Shown piece by piece: positions 42,423 to 52,021 of a DNA stretch of 52,155 bases. The stretch comes from Lachnospiraceae bacterium (lineage in GTDB: Bacteria > Bacillota > Clostridia > Lachnospirales > Lachnospiraceae). A program made the position numbers and the translations under genes. Location: positions 1-52,155 of the forward strand of contig JAIECJ010000003.1 of assembly GCA_029068555.1 (NCBI GenBank), given 5' to 3'. Each line of letters begins with the position of its first letter. Position 1 is the stretch's first letter. The notes beneath the pieces are model-generated. The model saw only the letters and a program-made list of their open reading frames with translations, was not told the origin of the DNA and did no database searches.

Positions 42423-42448
42423 AAAGGAGCGCAGCTGCGCTCCTTTTT
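42421..42448. terminator. Bidirectional terminator between convergent genes
   Basis: A perfect 28-bp palindrome runs from AAAAAGGAGC to GCTCCTTTTT (42421-42448). It overlaps the last base of the plus-strand stop and the minus-strand stop of the secreted protein. Confidence 0.85.
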
Positions 42449-43154
42449 AAAAACCTTCGATAGAAAAACGTACAGCGTTCACAGGAACATTAAATTCGCT
42501 GTGGTAAATTCTGTCCTTTGCGAGTGAACTGGCATAAAGGTGGACCTTTGACAGTACATTTCCGGCTGCATCATAAAAATAACCATAGCATCCCCAGCGG
42601 TTGTACTCGTCATCTTTGTAGGCGGCACACTGGTATTGTATGTTCAGTGTGGACTTATAGTCGTTGAAATTAGCATAGGTAAAGTCATAGGGCACGAATT
42701 CATAGCTTACAACCTTGCAATAATTGTTGTGGTTTGTGCCAAGTCTCGCGGGGATATCCATTATCAGCGGAGTGGCAGTAATTGTCATGTATGCAACCAC
42801 TGCCGGATTGTCCACATTATATATGGCGGCAGTAGTGGAGCCGCCACTTCCATAGTTTACCTGAAATGCCGCGACATTGGAGGCATATGCGACAGGTGTT
42901 ATACTGGCGACGGTTGAGTCTGTCATAATACAGGCGAGCCTTGAGGCATCAGAGCCTTCCCCGAGTGCGGCAGTGAATGTTGCGGCAGTGTCTGTTGTCA
43001 CGGTTATAGTATCCGTGGAAAGAACCAGACCGTTTCCAATACTTTCTTTTGCGGAAATGTCTGTGGCAGGAACGACACACAGCGCGGACAGTGTGAGGCA
43101 GAATGCCATCGCGGAACATATCCGGTTTTTCATTTTTTTGATTTTTGTTTTCAT
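42447..43154 (-). CDS. Secreted beta-sandwich-like protein, unknown function
   Basis: The 235-residue product starts MKTKIKKMKNRICSAMAF with GAGGAGG 6 bp upstream. A hydrophobic core (SAMAFCLTLSALCVVPA) and a likely cleavage site near residues 30-36 make a Sec signal peptide. The mature part first resembles a bacterial Ig-like (BIG) or cadherin-like module (about 45-125, TITVTTDTAATFTAALGEGS), then a domain of about 105 residues rich in Tyr, Asn and aromatic pairs of unknown fold. No wall anchor or catalytic motif is seen. It is on the minus strand between plus-strand neighbours, an isolated unit. Confidence 0.75.
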   Translation of the reverse strand: MKTKIKKMKNRICSAMAFCLTLSALCVVPATDISAKESIGNGLVLSTDTITVTTDTAATFTAALGEGSDASRLACIMTDSTVASITPVAYASNVAAFQVNYGSGGSTTAAIYNVDNPAVVAYMTITATPLIMDIPARLGTNHNNYCKVVSYEFVPYDFTYANFNDYKSTLNIQYQCAAYKDDEYNRWGCYGYFYDAAGNVLSKVHLYASSLAKDRIYHSEFNVPVNAVRFSIEGF

Positions 43155-43410
43155 GTATTTCCTCCTCATGCAATAGAATGTTTTAGAGTCTTGTGATGAA
43201 AAAATTACATTTACATTATAATAAGAAGAAGGCAAAAATAACAAGTATCTGATGAAAAAGTTTATATTTATTTCCGAAAAATAAAACTTAGATAAAAAAA
43301 AGTCGAATACTCTTTTAATTCGCAGATTTTTTTTATAAAATAGCATGTAGGTGTAATTGAACGGAAAATGAAAAGTCAGGAAAATTCAATGCAGTAGGAG
43401 AGGAAAGATT

Positions 43411-44934
43411 ATGAAAAACAGACAACATAAACTGGCAATGTTGATGTGTACAGTATTGTCAGCGTCAGCACTTTGGGGGTGTGGGCAGACGATTACAGAA
43501 GAAACGGTTGAGGATGTAGCAATTGTTGAGACTGCGAAGCCCGAGATAGGTGAACTTAAGCTTACGGGTAAGTTTATTGCCACCATCAGCCCAGATGAAT
43601 CTGTCTATGTGATTCCCAAAACGACGGCTGAGGTACTTGAAGTACGGGTGGAAGCAGGAGATGTTGTGGAAGCGGGAGATGTGCTTGCAGTGCTTGACGA
43701 TACACTGGCACAGCTTTCCATGAAGAATGCACAGCTTCAATTGGATAATGCACAGCATGCGTACAATCTTTCCTACGGTGAAGGGGCGTCGACGCTGAAT
43801 GACATGCAGACGGACAGCAATATATCACAGGCGGAGGACGGCGTCAATAAACTTCAGGAAAATCTGGTAGATGCGATGGATAACCTGCAGAAAACGAAGG
43901 ACAATCTGAAAAAGAAAGAGGACGAACTGGCAGATTTAAAAAAGGAGTACGACTTCAGGGAAGATGTGGATGAAATCAAGGATTACGCAGATACGTTTGA
44001 CAAGAACACCCCACAGGGAGCAGCTGATTATGCGGCAGTCATGCAAAGGTATCAGACGGCAGCAACAGAGGTGAAAACTGTGGAAGGGACAATTGCCCAG
44101 TACAAGTCCGCAATCGACCAATTGGAAGAGACAATTGAGACACTTCAGGACAATATTAATAGTACATATGATTCCTATAGTCAGGCAGTGACTTCGACGA
44201 ACATCAGTAACGGGGAGCTTCGTGAGGAACAGAAAAAGGTGTCGCAGAATAGTATATCAGCGGCAAAGCTTGGCATAGAGCAGGCACAGGAAAGCTTGGA
44301 GACGTATACGATAACAGCCACGATTTCAGGGGTTGTCGAGACCGTAAATGTAAAAACACACGATTTTGCGACATCGAGCAATCCGGCATTTGTGATATCC
44401 AATAAAAATACTATGGTTGCTACGTACTATGTTAGCGAGGATGTACGGAATACTTTTTCCACAGGGCAGAAAATAACACTGGAGAAAGATGGAAGGATAT
44501 ATGATGGCGAAATCATAGAGATCGGAAGTGCGCTGGATACGACGACCGGACTCTTTAAGATAAAGGCAGCTGTCACAGGTGATACTGCCAGTCTGTTGTC
44601 AGGAACAAAGGCAACAGTGACGACAGATACCTACCATGAAAAAAACGCAGTTATCATACCATATAATTCTGTCTATTATGATGGAACGCAGGCTTATGTA
44701 TATACAGTTGTGGATGGCAAGGCACAGAAAACAAATGTTGAAACCGGTCTTTATGACATTGACAATATTGTTGTGACAGAGGGACTCACAGGCGATGATG
44801 TGGTAATTACAACATGGTCTGCCCAGCTTCGCGACGGCGTTGACGTTTCTGTAAAGGGTGTTTCGGGAGAAACAGATAGTGAAGTGACGACTTCGGATTT
44901 ACGTGCAGATACTGAAGAAAGCACACAGAAATAG
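43411..44934 (+). CDS. RND efflux periplasmic-adaptor-type lipoprotein (HlyD/MFP family)
   Basis: This 507-residue adaptor protein has a lipoprotein signal (SASALWGC, Cys about 24). The first biotinyl-lipoyl half (TAEVLEVRVEAGDVVEAGDV and LAVLDD) is followed by a long Lys/Glu/Gln coiled coil (about 115-300), then the second lipoyl half (YTITATISGVVETVNVKTHD), a beta-barrel (about 330-405) and a membrane-proximal domain. In monoderm bacteria such proteins couple RND pumps to the extracellular side. AGAGGAAAG precedes the ATG. The next gene starts 13 bp later. Confidence 0.9.
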   Translation: MKNRQHKLAMLMCTVLSASALWGCGQTITEETVEDVAIVETAKPEIGELKLTGKFIATISPDESVYVIPKTTAEVLEVRVEAGDVVEAGDVLAVLDDTLAQLSMKNAQLQLDNAQHAYNLSYGEGASTLNDMQTDSNISQAEDGVNKLQENLVDAMDNLQKTKDNLKKKEDELADLKKEYDFREDVDEIKDYADTFDKNTPQGAADYAAVMQRYQTAATEVKTVEGTIAQYKSAIDQLEETIETLQDNINSTYDSYSQAVTSTNISNGELREEQKKVSQNSISAAKLGIEQAQESLETYTITATISGVVETVNVKTHDFATSSNPAFVISNKNTMVATYYVSEDVRNTFSTGQKITLEKDGRIYDGEIIEIGSALDTTTGLFKIKAAVTGDTASLLSGTKATVTTDTYHEKNAVIIPYNSVYYDGTQAYVYTVVDGKAQKTNVETGLYDIDNIVVTEGLTGDDVVITTWSAQLRDGVDVSVKGVSGETDSEVTTSDLRADTEESTQK

Positions 44935-44947
44935 GAGGGCATATGCG

Positions 44948-47900
44948 ATGAGTTCCTTAACAAAACTGGCCCTGAAAAGACCTGTATCGGCACTTTTAAT
45001 TGTGCTGGCATTGTTTGTATTTGGTATCAGTTCTGTATTTGGCTTTAAGATGGAGCTGACACCTGATTTGGAAATGCCCATGTTGTTTGTCATGACAATC
45101 TACCAGGGTGGGGATCCGGCAACGACAGAGGAATTGGTTACAAAAATAATAGAGGATTCCGGAAAAACACTTTCTGGTGTGGACTCCGTGACATCACAGA
45201 CGACGGAGAATATGTCATTTGTCATGTTTTCCTATGAATATGGCACAGATGTAGATGAAGCGTATGCAGACCTGAGAAGCGCTGTGGACACAGCGTCTTT
45301 GCAGCTGCCTGATGATGCGCGGGATCCTGTCATTATTCAGATGGATATGAATGCGCAGGATATGATGACATTGTCAGTCACCTCGACAGGCGATACAGAC
45401 GTACTCGCGTTTGTTGAGGATGAACTTCGTCCGGAGCTTGAACGGCTTTCCGATGTTGCCCAGATTACGGTTTCAGGTGGTGAACAGGACTATATCAGGA
45501 TACAGCTCCATCAGGATAAGATGCAGCAGTACGGTGTGACAATGGCAAATGTGCGGACATACATTACAACGACGGATTTTACGATTCCGATAGGAAGTGT
45601 GGAGCAGGGGGCACAGAGTATCAGTGCATCTGCATCGTCAAAGCCGCAGAATCTTATGGATTTACAGAACGTTCCTATTATAACAGCCAGAGGGACTACA
45701 ATCTCTCTTTCTGATATTGCCACTGTATCAATGTCTTCTCAGACAAACAATAGTATCAGCCGTTACAACGGTCATGACAGTATCAGTATCGGTATTGCAA
45801 AAGTACAGAGTGAAGGTACGGTAGACGTATCAAATCATGTCAAGTCGCTGATTGAGAAAGTAGGGGCTAAGAACTCGGCAATACAGATATCGGTAGCATA
45901 TGATGCGGCAGACAGTATTAAATCATCACTGAGTTCGGTGGCAGAGACGCTGGTACTTGGTGTTGTATTTTCAATGATTGTGCTTTTTGTATTTTTCGGA
46001 GACTTCAAGGCGAGTCTCATTGTTGGAAGTTCCATGCCGATATCTCTTCTCGCTACGCTTATTTTCATGAGTTTTGCGGGGTTTTCACTTAATATTGTTA
46101 CAATGGGAGCGCTTGTTATTGCCATTGGTATGATGGTAGACTCATCCATTGTCGTGCTGGAAAGCTGTTTTCGGTTAAAGGATGAACGTCCAGACTATAA
46201 GGATGCAGCGTTTGTCGGCACGAAGGTAGTGGCTTCCTCTGTATCTGCATCCACAATTACGACAGTCGTTGTGTATTTCCCGCTAGCTACCATGAAAGGT
46301 CTGGCAGGGCAGATGTTCTCGCAACTTGGATTTACGATTATCTTTGCGATGATGTCATCCCTTATTGTCGCGATAACACTGATTCCTATTTTTTTCTGGA
46401 AGTATAGACCAAAGGAGAAAAAGGATACACTTGCGAACAGAATTGTTGGTCATGTGGGAAATGGGTACAAAGCGCTTCTGAAACACATTATGTTAAAGAA
46501 AAAGACAGTAATGACGGTATCAGTTGGTCTTCTGGTATTGTCGTTTATGCTGGCAGGCCAGTTGGATACGGAGCTGATGTCGGCAACTGGTCTCGACAAT
46601 GTAAGTATTGCCATAGAGCTTCGTTCCGGTACCCGCCTTGAGGTGATGGATGAGAATATTCAGTTTATAGAGCAGATGATTATCGACGACCCCGATTTTG
46701 ATGGGTGTAATCTGACGATAAGCGGTTCTTCGGCAACGATTACGGGTTTCCCTGCTGAGGACTGTGACAAGAGTGTCAATGAACTTGTGGATATCTATAA
46801 CCAGAAGCTCAAGGATATGACAAACATGAGTGTGATTGTGTCTGCATCAGGGAGCGGAATGATGTCCATGATGAGTGTCACATCAAGTACACAGATTGAC
46901 ATGAGCGGCGATAATATGGATGAACTCAAGATTGCTGCCAGACAGGTCGAGGCGATTATGATGGACACACCAGGTGTTATCAAGACATCAAGTAACCTGA
47001 CATCTGATGCCGTTCAGGCAAAAGTACAGATTGATCCGCTAAAATGTATGAATGTAGGTCTTACAGCTGTGCAGGTGGCAAGCGAGATGTATAATGCAAG
47101 CAGTGGTGTGGAGGTCATGGATATGACCATTGGTACCAAAGAATATGCGGTAAGGCTGGAATACCCGGCTGACAGCTATTCCGATATGAATAAACTGCTG
47201 AATTTAGAGATGGCAACGCCAATGGGAAGCATGGTCACAGTAGGAGATGTGGCTGAGGTTGTCTACTCAGACGTGCCTGATACGCTTGTGAGAGAAGACG
47301 GAAAATATCAGGTTTCGATTATGGCATATACTACAGATGAGACCAAGTTTACGGCACAGAGCGCCATTACAGAAGCAGTGACCCTTGCAGAGAAAAACGG
47401 AGAGTTTCCAGAAGGCGTAGGGCAGACAGTAAGTACGATGGTTGAGATGATGAATGAAGAGTTTATGGCGATCGGCATAGCGATTATAACGGCAGTGTTT
47501 CTGATATTCCTTGTTATGGCAATGCAGTTTGAGTCGCCAGTATTCTCCCTTATGGTCATGCTCAGTATACCATTTAGTCTGATTGGCTCTTTTTTCCTGC
47601 TGTTCATAACTGGATCAACACTCAATATGACATCCCTGATGGGTGTGCTGATGCTGGTAGGTATTGTGGTAAACAATGGTATTTTGTATGTTGATACAAC
47701 AAATCAGCTGAAGGAAACAATGTCTTTGAATGATGCGCTGATGGAAAGTGGGAGGCTTCGTTTAAGACCTATCCTTATGACGACACTGACGACTATTTTG
47801 TCAATGATTCCTATGATATTTACAAATAATGAAAATGCAGCCATGATGAAAGGAATGTCACTCATTATCATTGGCGGACTGATTACATCCACTCTGCTGA

Positions 47901-48025
47901 TACTTTTACTGTTGCCCAGCTTTTATTTGTTGATGAGCAGGCAAGGAAGAAAAGAGGCGAAGGAACGGAGAAAAATGAAACGTCAGATGCGGCTTGCTGC
48001 GAAAAAACATTCTGGAGATGATTGA
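44948..48025 (+). CDS. RND family efflux transporter (AcrB/MMPL-like)
   Basis: This 1025-residue proton-driven efflux permease has 12 predicted membrane helices with two large extracytoplasmic loops (about 35-325 and 560-845). The HAE-type start SSLTKLALKRPVSALLIVLA, the VVEVETTEN-like segment SVTSQTTENMSFVMFSYEYG and the TM4 motif VIAIGMMVDSSIVVLE, with its proton-relay Asp, are visible, as is GIVVNNGILYVDT in TM10. AGGAGGG (44933-44939) selects ATG 44948. With the upstream adaptor it forms a two-gene efflux unit; substrates are unknown. Confidence 0.94.
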   Translation: MSSLTKLALKRPVSALLIVLALFVFGISSVFGFKMELTPDLEMPMLFVMTIYQGGDPATTEELVTKIIEDSGKTLSGVDSVTSQTTENMSFVMFSYEYGTDVDEAYADLRSAVDTASLQLPDDARDPVIIQMDMNAQDMMTLSVTSTGDTDVLAFVEDELRPELERLSDVAQITVSGGEQDYIRIQLHQDKMQQYGVTMANVRTYITTTDFTIPIGSVEQGAQSISASASSKPQNLMDLQNVPIITARGTTISLSDIATVSMSSQTNNSISRYNGHDSISIGIAKVQSEGTVDVSNHVKSLIEKVGAKNSAIQISVAYDAADSIKSSLSSVAETLVLGVVFSMIVLFVFFGDFKASLIVGSSMPISLLATLIFMSFAGFSLNIVTMGALVIAIGMMVDSSIVVLESCFRLKDERPDYKDAAFVGTKVVASSVSASTITTVVVYFPLATMKGLAGQMFSQLGFTIIFAMMSSLIVAITLIPIFFWKYRPKEKKDTLANRIVGHVGNGYKALLKHIMLKKKTVMTVSVGLLVLSFMLAGQLDTELMSATGLDNVSIAIELRSGTRLEVMDENIQFIEQMIIDDPDFDGCNLTISGSSATITGFPAEDCDKSVNELVDIYNQKLKDMTNMSVIVSASGSGMMSMMSVTSSTQIDMSGDNMDELKIAARQVEAIMMDTPGVIKTSSNLTSDAVQAKVQIDPLKCMNVGLTAVQVASEMYNASSGVEVMDMTIGTKEYAVRLEYPADSYSDMNKLLNLEMATPMGSMVTVGDVAEVVYSDVPDTLVREDGKYQVSIMAYTTDETKFTAQSAITEAVTLAEKNGEFPEGVGQTVSTMVEMMNEEFMAIGIAIITAVFLIFLVMAMQFESPVFSLMVMLSIPFSLIGSFFLLFITGSTLNMTSLMGVLMLVGIVVNNGILYVDTTNQLKETMSLNDALMESGRLRLRPILMTTLTTILSMIPMIFTNNENAAMMKGMSLIIIGGLITSTLLILLLLPSFYLLMSRQGRKEAKERRKMKRQMRLAAKKHSGDD

Positions 48026-48047
48026 TTTAAAATATAAAAATAAAATG

Positions 48048-48092
48048 CGGTACGGATATTTTTTATAAAAAAATCCGTACCGTTTATTTTAT
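48048..48092 (+). terminator. Terminator after the RND operon
   Basis: CGGTACGGAT (48048-48057) and ATCCGTACCG (48073-48082) are perfect arms. T6/A6 tracts extend the stem, and TTTATTTTAT follows. TTTTATAAAAAAATCC is repeated directly at 48061 and 48087. Confidence 0.8.
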
Positions 48093-48170
48093 AAAAAAAT
48101 CCATATACTATGTTTTGGATTGGGAATAGTATATTACAGTCTGATATCAATTGAATAAGGTAGTGAATGG

Positions 48171-49445
48171 ATGAAAACAGGGAAAATCAAACATACTGCG
48201 CTGAGCAGACGGATACGGTATCTTTTATTTCTATATATATTCTTGGGATTTGCCATAGGACTATTCTGTTGGGCGACCTATGCATATTATCAGAGCACAG
48301 TGCCGAGCACAATCAGTATCAAAGCTGGGACAAGCGAACGGATTAACTTGCGGATTCCGGCTTCTGGCGTAATCAGCACTGACTCTGAGACCATCCTGGC
48401 TTTAAACCAGCCGTTGACAATTGTTGCAGGAGAGAACACAAGTTCTTATCAGATGCGGCTGAAACTTTTTGGACTGGTACCGTTGAAGGATGTGGATATC
48501 CAGGTTATTGAGAATACGACCCTGACACCGGTTGGGAAGCCAATTGGTATCTATGTTAAGACTCAGGGGGTTCTGGTGGTGGATACAGGCAGTTTTGAAG
48601 GAGCAGGAGGGGATAAGTGTGCACCTTCCGAATACAAGTTACAGTCAGGGGATTACCTGACGGCGATGGATGGCTTTGCCATCAACGATAAAAGACAGAT
48701 AAAAGATTATATCGAGAACGGAAACGGGGCGGAAATTATTTTCCAGGTGTCCAGGAAGGACGAGCTGATACAGGTAAAGGTAAAACCCGAACCAGATGAA
48801 AACAATGTGTACAAAATGGGCGCCTGGCTGCGGGACAGTGCGCAGGGAATTGGGACAATGACTTATATTGACAGCCAGAACCGGTTTGGTGCACTGGGAC
48901 ATGGAATTAATGACATGGATACTGGTGAACTGTTAAAACTTGGAAGCGGATTGCTGTATCATACAGAAATTGTCGCCGTCAAACGTGGGGAGAGAGGCAA
49001 TCCAGGCGAGCTTACAGGTGTGATAGAATACAAGTCGGATCAGGTGTCGGGTGTGATTGTGGATAACACAATACAGGGAATTTATGGAGTGGCAAATGCA
49101 GAACTGTTAAGTGAGTATACAGCGGAGAGAGAAGCGCTGCCCATTGCATTAAAGCAAGAAGTTACGGTGGGGCCGGCACAGATTTTGTGTTCTGTAGACG
49201 GCGAGGCAAAGTACTATGATGTGGAGATTACAAAGCTTACACCTGGAAAGGATGCAGTAAACCGTCAGATATCATTGCTGGTTACCGATTCAGAGTTATT
49301 ATCGTTGACAGGGGGAATCGTACAGGGGATGAGCGGGGCGCCGATTGTCCAGAATGGCAAGTTTGTGGGTGCTGTCACACATGTACTTGTTCAGGACAGC
49401 GCGAAGGGATATGGAATATTTATCGAGGATATGCTGGCGCATTGA
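48171..49445 (+). CDS. spoIVB: SpoIVB serine peptidase
   Basis: SpoIVB is a forespore-secreted S55 peptidase that cleaves SpoIVFA and triggers pro-sigma-K processing in the mother cell. The 424-residue protein has an N-terminal membrane segment (about 17-40), a PDZ domain (about 125-205, LQSGDYLTAMDGFAINDKRQ) and the peptidase domain with His244 in GALGHGIND and Ser388 in GMSGAPIVQ. The third acidic catalytic residue is probably in the LLVTDSEL segment. Its usual neighbours recN and spo0A are not adjacent. A forespore promoter was not identified with confidence; TATACTA at 48104-48110 is a weak sigma-G -10 candidate. Confidence 0.95.
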   Translation: MKTGKIKHTALSRRIRYLLFLYIFLGFAIGLFCWATYAYYQSTVPSTISIKAGTSERINLRIPASGVISTDSETILALNQPLTIVAGENTSSYQMRLKLFGLVPLKDVDIQVIENTTLTPVGKPIGIYVKTQGVLVVDTGSFEGAGGDKCAPSEYKLQSGDYLTAMDGFAINDKRQIKDYIENGNGAEIIFQVSRKDELIQVKVKPEPDENNVYKMGAWLRDSAQGIGTMTYIDSQNRFGALGHGINDMDTGELLKLGSGLLYHTEIVAVKRGERGNPGELTGVIEYKSDQVSGVIVDNTIQGIYGVANAELLSEYTAEREALPIALKQEVTVGPAQILCSVDGEAKYYDVEITKLTPGKDAVNRQISLLVTDSELLSLTGGIVQGMSGAPIVQNGKFVGAVTHVLVQDSAKGYGIFIEDMLAH

Positions 49446-49482
49446 CAAGCAAAAACGCTATGAAAATTGAATAAAAAAAGAC

Positions 49483-49511
49483 TTTTCAACTTGACATCTT
49501 TATGATAAAAT
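49483..49511 (+). promoter_or_regulatory. Candidate promoter for the amino-acid ABC operon
   Basis: TTTTCA (49483-49488), 17 bp, then TAAAAT (49506-49511) with an extended TG. A TTGACA at 49491 lies in the same region but has no matching -10. Confidence 0.45.
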
Positions 49512-49517
49512 GGGCGA

Positions 49518-49614
49518 TAGAGCGTGTCTGAGAGCTGTGAGGTGCATTTGATGGAAAGCACTTTCAGGCACGCGCTGGCGAGAAGAATGCACGCATGCAT
49601 TCACGAACCTCACA
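49518..49614 (+). promoter_or_regulatory. Structured leader of the ABC operon built on a family A repeat
   Basis: The leader begins with the family A end TAGAGCGTGTCTGA (49518-49531) and the reverse-related TTTCAGGCACGCGCT (49562-49576), two mismatches apart. A closing helix TGTGAGGT (49536-49543) with ACCTCACA (49607-49614) and hairpins GAAAG/CTTTC and GAATGCA/TGCATTC could form an alternative multi-branched fold. It ends 25 bp before the permease start. Confidence 0.45.
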
Positions 49615-49638
49615 AACAGAAGAAAGGATGGCAGGTAG

Positions 49639-50337
49639 ATGACAGCATTTCAGGAGTGGGTCTCTAATTTTTCGAATTTATTTTATAAGTGCTTTATCAG
49701 GGAGGACCGTTACAAGCTTTTGGTCAGCGGTATCGGTGTGACCATAAAGGTATCGCTTCTGGCAGTTGTTATCGGTATTTTGATTGGTATGCTGATTGCG
49801 CTGTGCAATCTCTCAAAACGAAAACCCATTAAATTTTTCGGGAATCTTTATACAGGTATCATACGTGGAACGCCTTCTGTCACGCAGTTAATGATTATTT
49901 ACTTTGTTGTCTTTGCCACTGTGGATTTGGACAAGTGGATTATTGCGGCGATTGCGTTTGGAATTAATTCCGGAGCTTATGTGTCGGAGATTATCAGGGC
50001 AGGTATCATGTCCGTGGACCACGGACAGACAGAAGCCGGCAGGTCACTAGGGCTGAACGCTTTTCAGACAATGACGAGAATCGTCATTCCACAGGCGGTA
50101 AAAAATATTTTTCCGGCATTGTGCAATGAGTTTATTGTCCTTATCAAGGAAACGGCGATTGTTGGCTATGTGGGACTGATGGATATCCAGAAAGCAGGCG
50201 ATTTTATCAAGAGTGCTACGTTTGTTGCATTTATGCCGCTTATTGGAACGGCAGTTATTTATTATGTGTTGATTAAAATACTGACGCTGCTGTTTCAAAG
50301 GATAGAAAAAGTGCTGAGAAAATCCGATATCCGGTAA
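49639..50337 (+). CDS. Polar amino-acid ABC transporter permease
   Basis: This 232-residue HisM/GlnP-family inner-membrane subunit has about five hydrophobic helices. The EAA loop that docks on the ATPase is clear: GQTEAGRSLGLNAFQTMTRI followed by IPQAVKNIFPALCNEF. RGTPSVTQLMIIYFVVF is a family motif. GAAAGGATGG lies upstream. The only permease gene here, it probably acts as a homodimer. Substrate is likely a polar amino acid such as glutamine, arginine or cystine, undetermined. Confidence 0.93.
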   Translation: MTAFQEWVSNFSNLFYKCFIREDRYKLLVSGIGVTIKVSLLAVVIGILIGMLIALCNLSKRKPIKFFGNLYTGIIRGTPSVTQLMIIYFVVFATVDLDKWIIAAIAFGINSGAYVSEIIRAGIMSVDHGQTEAGRSLGLNAFQTMTRIVIPQAVKNIFPALCNEFIVLIKETAIVGYVGLMDIQKAGDFIKSATFVAFMPLIGTAVIYYVLIKILTLLFQRIEKVLRKSDIR

Positions 50338-50352
50338 GAAGGGGAATGTGAC

Positions 50353-51075
50353 ATGATAAAAGTAAAAAATTTACATAAAAAGTTTGGCGATTTGACTGTG
50401 TTGAACGGTATTGATGAACATATTTCTCAGGGTGAGGTTGTCGTAGTAATCGGTCCCTCGGGTTCTGGCAAGAGCACGTTCCTAAGATGCCTGAATCTGC
50501 TTGAGGATGTAACGGAGGGGGAAATCTATGTAGATGATCAGCTGATTAATACGTCGAAAGTCAATATCAATGAAGTGCGGCAAAAAATGGGGATGGTATT
50601 TCAGCAGTTTAATCTTTTTCCACATTTGACAATTATGGACAATATCACACTTGCACCGGTACTTTTGAAGAAAATGACAAAGGAAGATGCGGTTAAGAAG
50701 GGACATGAGCTGCTAAAGCGTGTCAATCTGGGGGAAAAAGCACAGGCTTATCCTGCGCAGTTGTCCGGCGGTCAGAAGCAGCGTGTTGCCATTGCAAGGG
50801 CGTTAGCCATGAATCCGGAGATTATGCTTTTTGACGAACCGACATCAGCGCTTGACCCGGAAATGGTCGGTGAGGTTCTTGATGTTATGAAAGATTTGGC
50901 GAAGTCTGGCATGACGATGGTAATTGTCACTCATGAGATGGGATTTGCAAGGGAGGTTGCATCAAGGGTTCTTTTTGTTGACCAGGGTATGATTATGGAG
51001 AGCGGTACACCTGATGAGGTATTTGGCAATCCCCAGAATGTGCGGACAAAGCTTTTTCTGAGCAAGGTTCTGTAA
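50353..51075 (+). CDS. Polar amino-acid ABC transporter ATP-binding protein (GlnQ-like)
   Basis: This 240-residue ATPase has Walker [14 protein letters not shown] (about 36-48), the Q-loop [12 protein letters not shown], the ABC signature [15 protein letters not shown], Walker [15 protein letters not shown] and the His switch VTHEMGFA. It is a full-length GlnQ/HisP-type subunit and starts 15 bp after the permease gene with an AGGGG RBS. Confidence 0.95.
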   Translation: MIKVKNLHKKFGDLTVLNGIDEHISQGEVVVVIGPSGSGKSTFLRCLNLLEDVTEGEIYVDDQLINTSKVNINEVRQKMGMVFQQFNLFPHLTIMDNITLAPVLLKKMTKEDAVKKGHELLKRVNLGEKAQAYPAQLSGGQKQRVAIARALAMNPEIMLFDEPTSALDPEMVGEVLDVMKDLAKSGMTMVIVTHEMGFAREVASRVLFVDQGMIMESGTPDEVFGNPQNVRTKLFLSKVL

Positions 51076-51162
51076 TACTTACATAACGATGTGTGATATT
51101 ATGCCAAATGGCTTAATATATACAAATCTACTCATTTTTAATTTATGATAGGGAGGAATATT

Positions 51163-52002
51163 ATGAAAAAAGTAACAAAAGCAGCGCTTGTGCTTGCCAT
51201 GACAATGATGACAGCTGTCTTTACAGCATGCAGCAGCAGTACAGACACAACAAACGATGGTGCTGCAACAGACTTGGCGGCAGTTAGTCAGAATGATGCC
51301 AAGACAGCGCCAGAGACAGGTAGTACACTTACATTTGGCACAAATGCGGAGTTCCCGCCTTTTGAGTTTGTGACAAGTAGTGGCGTGATTGATCAGTATG
51401 ATGGTATTGACATGGCGATTGCAAAAAAGATAGCCGAGATGAACGGCATGACAGCGGCAGTTGAAAACATGGAGTTTGATTCACTGCTGGTTGCATTGCA
51501 GAATGGTCAGATTGATGCAGCCATTGCAGGTATGACAGTAACCGATGAGAGAAAAGAGGAAGCTGATTTCTCTACGCCTTACTACACTGCAACACAGGTT
51601 ATGATTGTAAAAGAAGATTCTGATATTACGTCAGCAGCTGATATGGCGGACAAGAAGATTTGCGTTATCCAAGGGTATACCGGCGAGATTTGCGTGAAAG
51701 ATATGGGTTACCCTTACGAGGCGTTCAAAAAGGGAACAGATGCCATTATGGAGCTGGTAAACGGAAAGTGCGATGTAGTTGTAATTGATTCGGCAACCGC
51801 GCAGAAGTATGTGGGTGACAACGAGGGGCTCAAGATTGTGGAGGATGCTTCGGCATTTGAGTCGGAAGAGTATGCCATTGCAGTGAAAAAAGGAAACACG
51901 GAGCTTCTTGACAAGATTAACAAATCTATTGAGGAAATGCTAGATGACGGAACTGTTGCCGATTTGGGAGCAATGTATACAGAGGCAATTTCAGTCGAAT
52001 AA
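51163..52002 (+). CDS. Amino-acid ABC transporter substrate-binding lipoprotein
   Basis: This 279-residue family 3 solute-binding protein has a lipoprotein signal ending AVFTAC (Cys23) and a Ser/Thr linker. The binding domain begins LTFGTNAEFPPFEFV and has DGIDMAIAKKIAEMNGMT, LVALQNGQIDAAIAGMTVTD and ERKEEADFSTPYY, the standard pattern for polar amino acids. GGGAGG supports ATG 51163. An 87-bp gap with a TATTA/TAATA plus GCC/GGC hairpin (51097-51118) separates it from the ATPase gene; such hairpins often allow higher binding-protein expression. Confidence 0.94.
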   Translation: MKKVTKAALVLAMTMMTAVFTACSSSTDTTNDGAATDLAAVSQNDAKTAPETGSTLTFGTNAEFPPFEFVTSSGVIDQYDGIDMAIAKKIAEMNGMTAAVENMEFDSLLVALQNGQIDAAIAGMTVTDERKEEADFSTPYYTATQVMIVKEDSDITSAADMADKKICVIQGYTGEICVKDMGYPYEAFKKGTDAIMELVNGKCDVVVIDSATAQKYVGDNEGLKIVEDASAFESEEYAIAVKKGNTELLDKINKSIEEMLDDGTVADLGAMYTEAISVE

Positions 52003-52021
52003 ATGGAATGAAAACAGAATT

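Noticed and set aside
48101-48131. Forespore sigma-G promoter for spoIVB
   Set aside because: TATACTA is a fair -10 but no acceptable -35 lies at the right distance, so it is not listed as a feature.
49483-49638. T-box or known amino-acid riboswitch before the ABC operon
   Set aside because: No T-box sequence or recognisable lysine, glycine or glutamine riboswitch core is seen; only repeat-derived hairpins.
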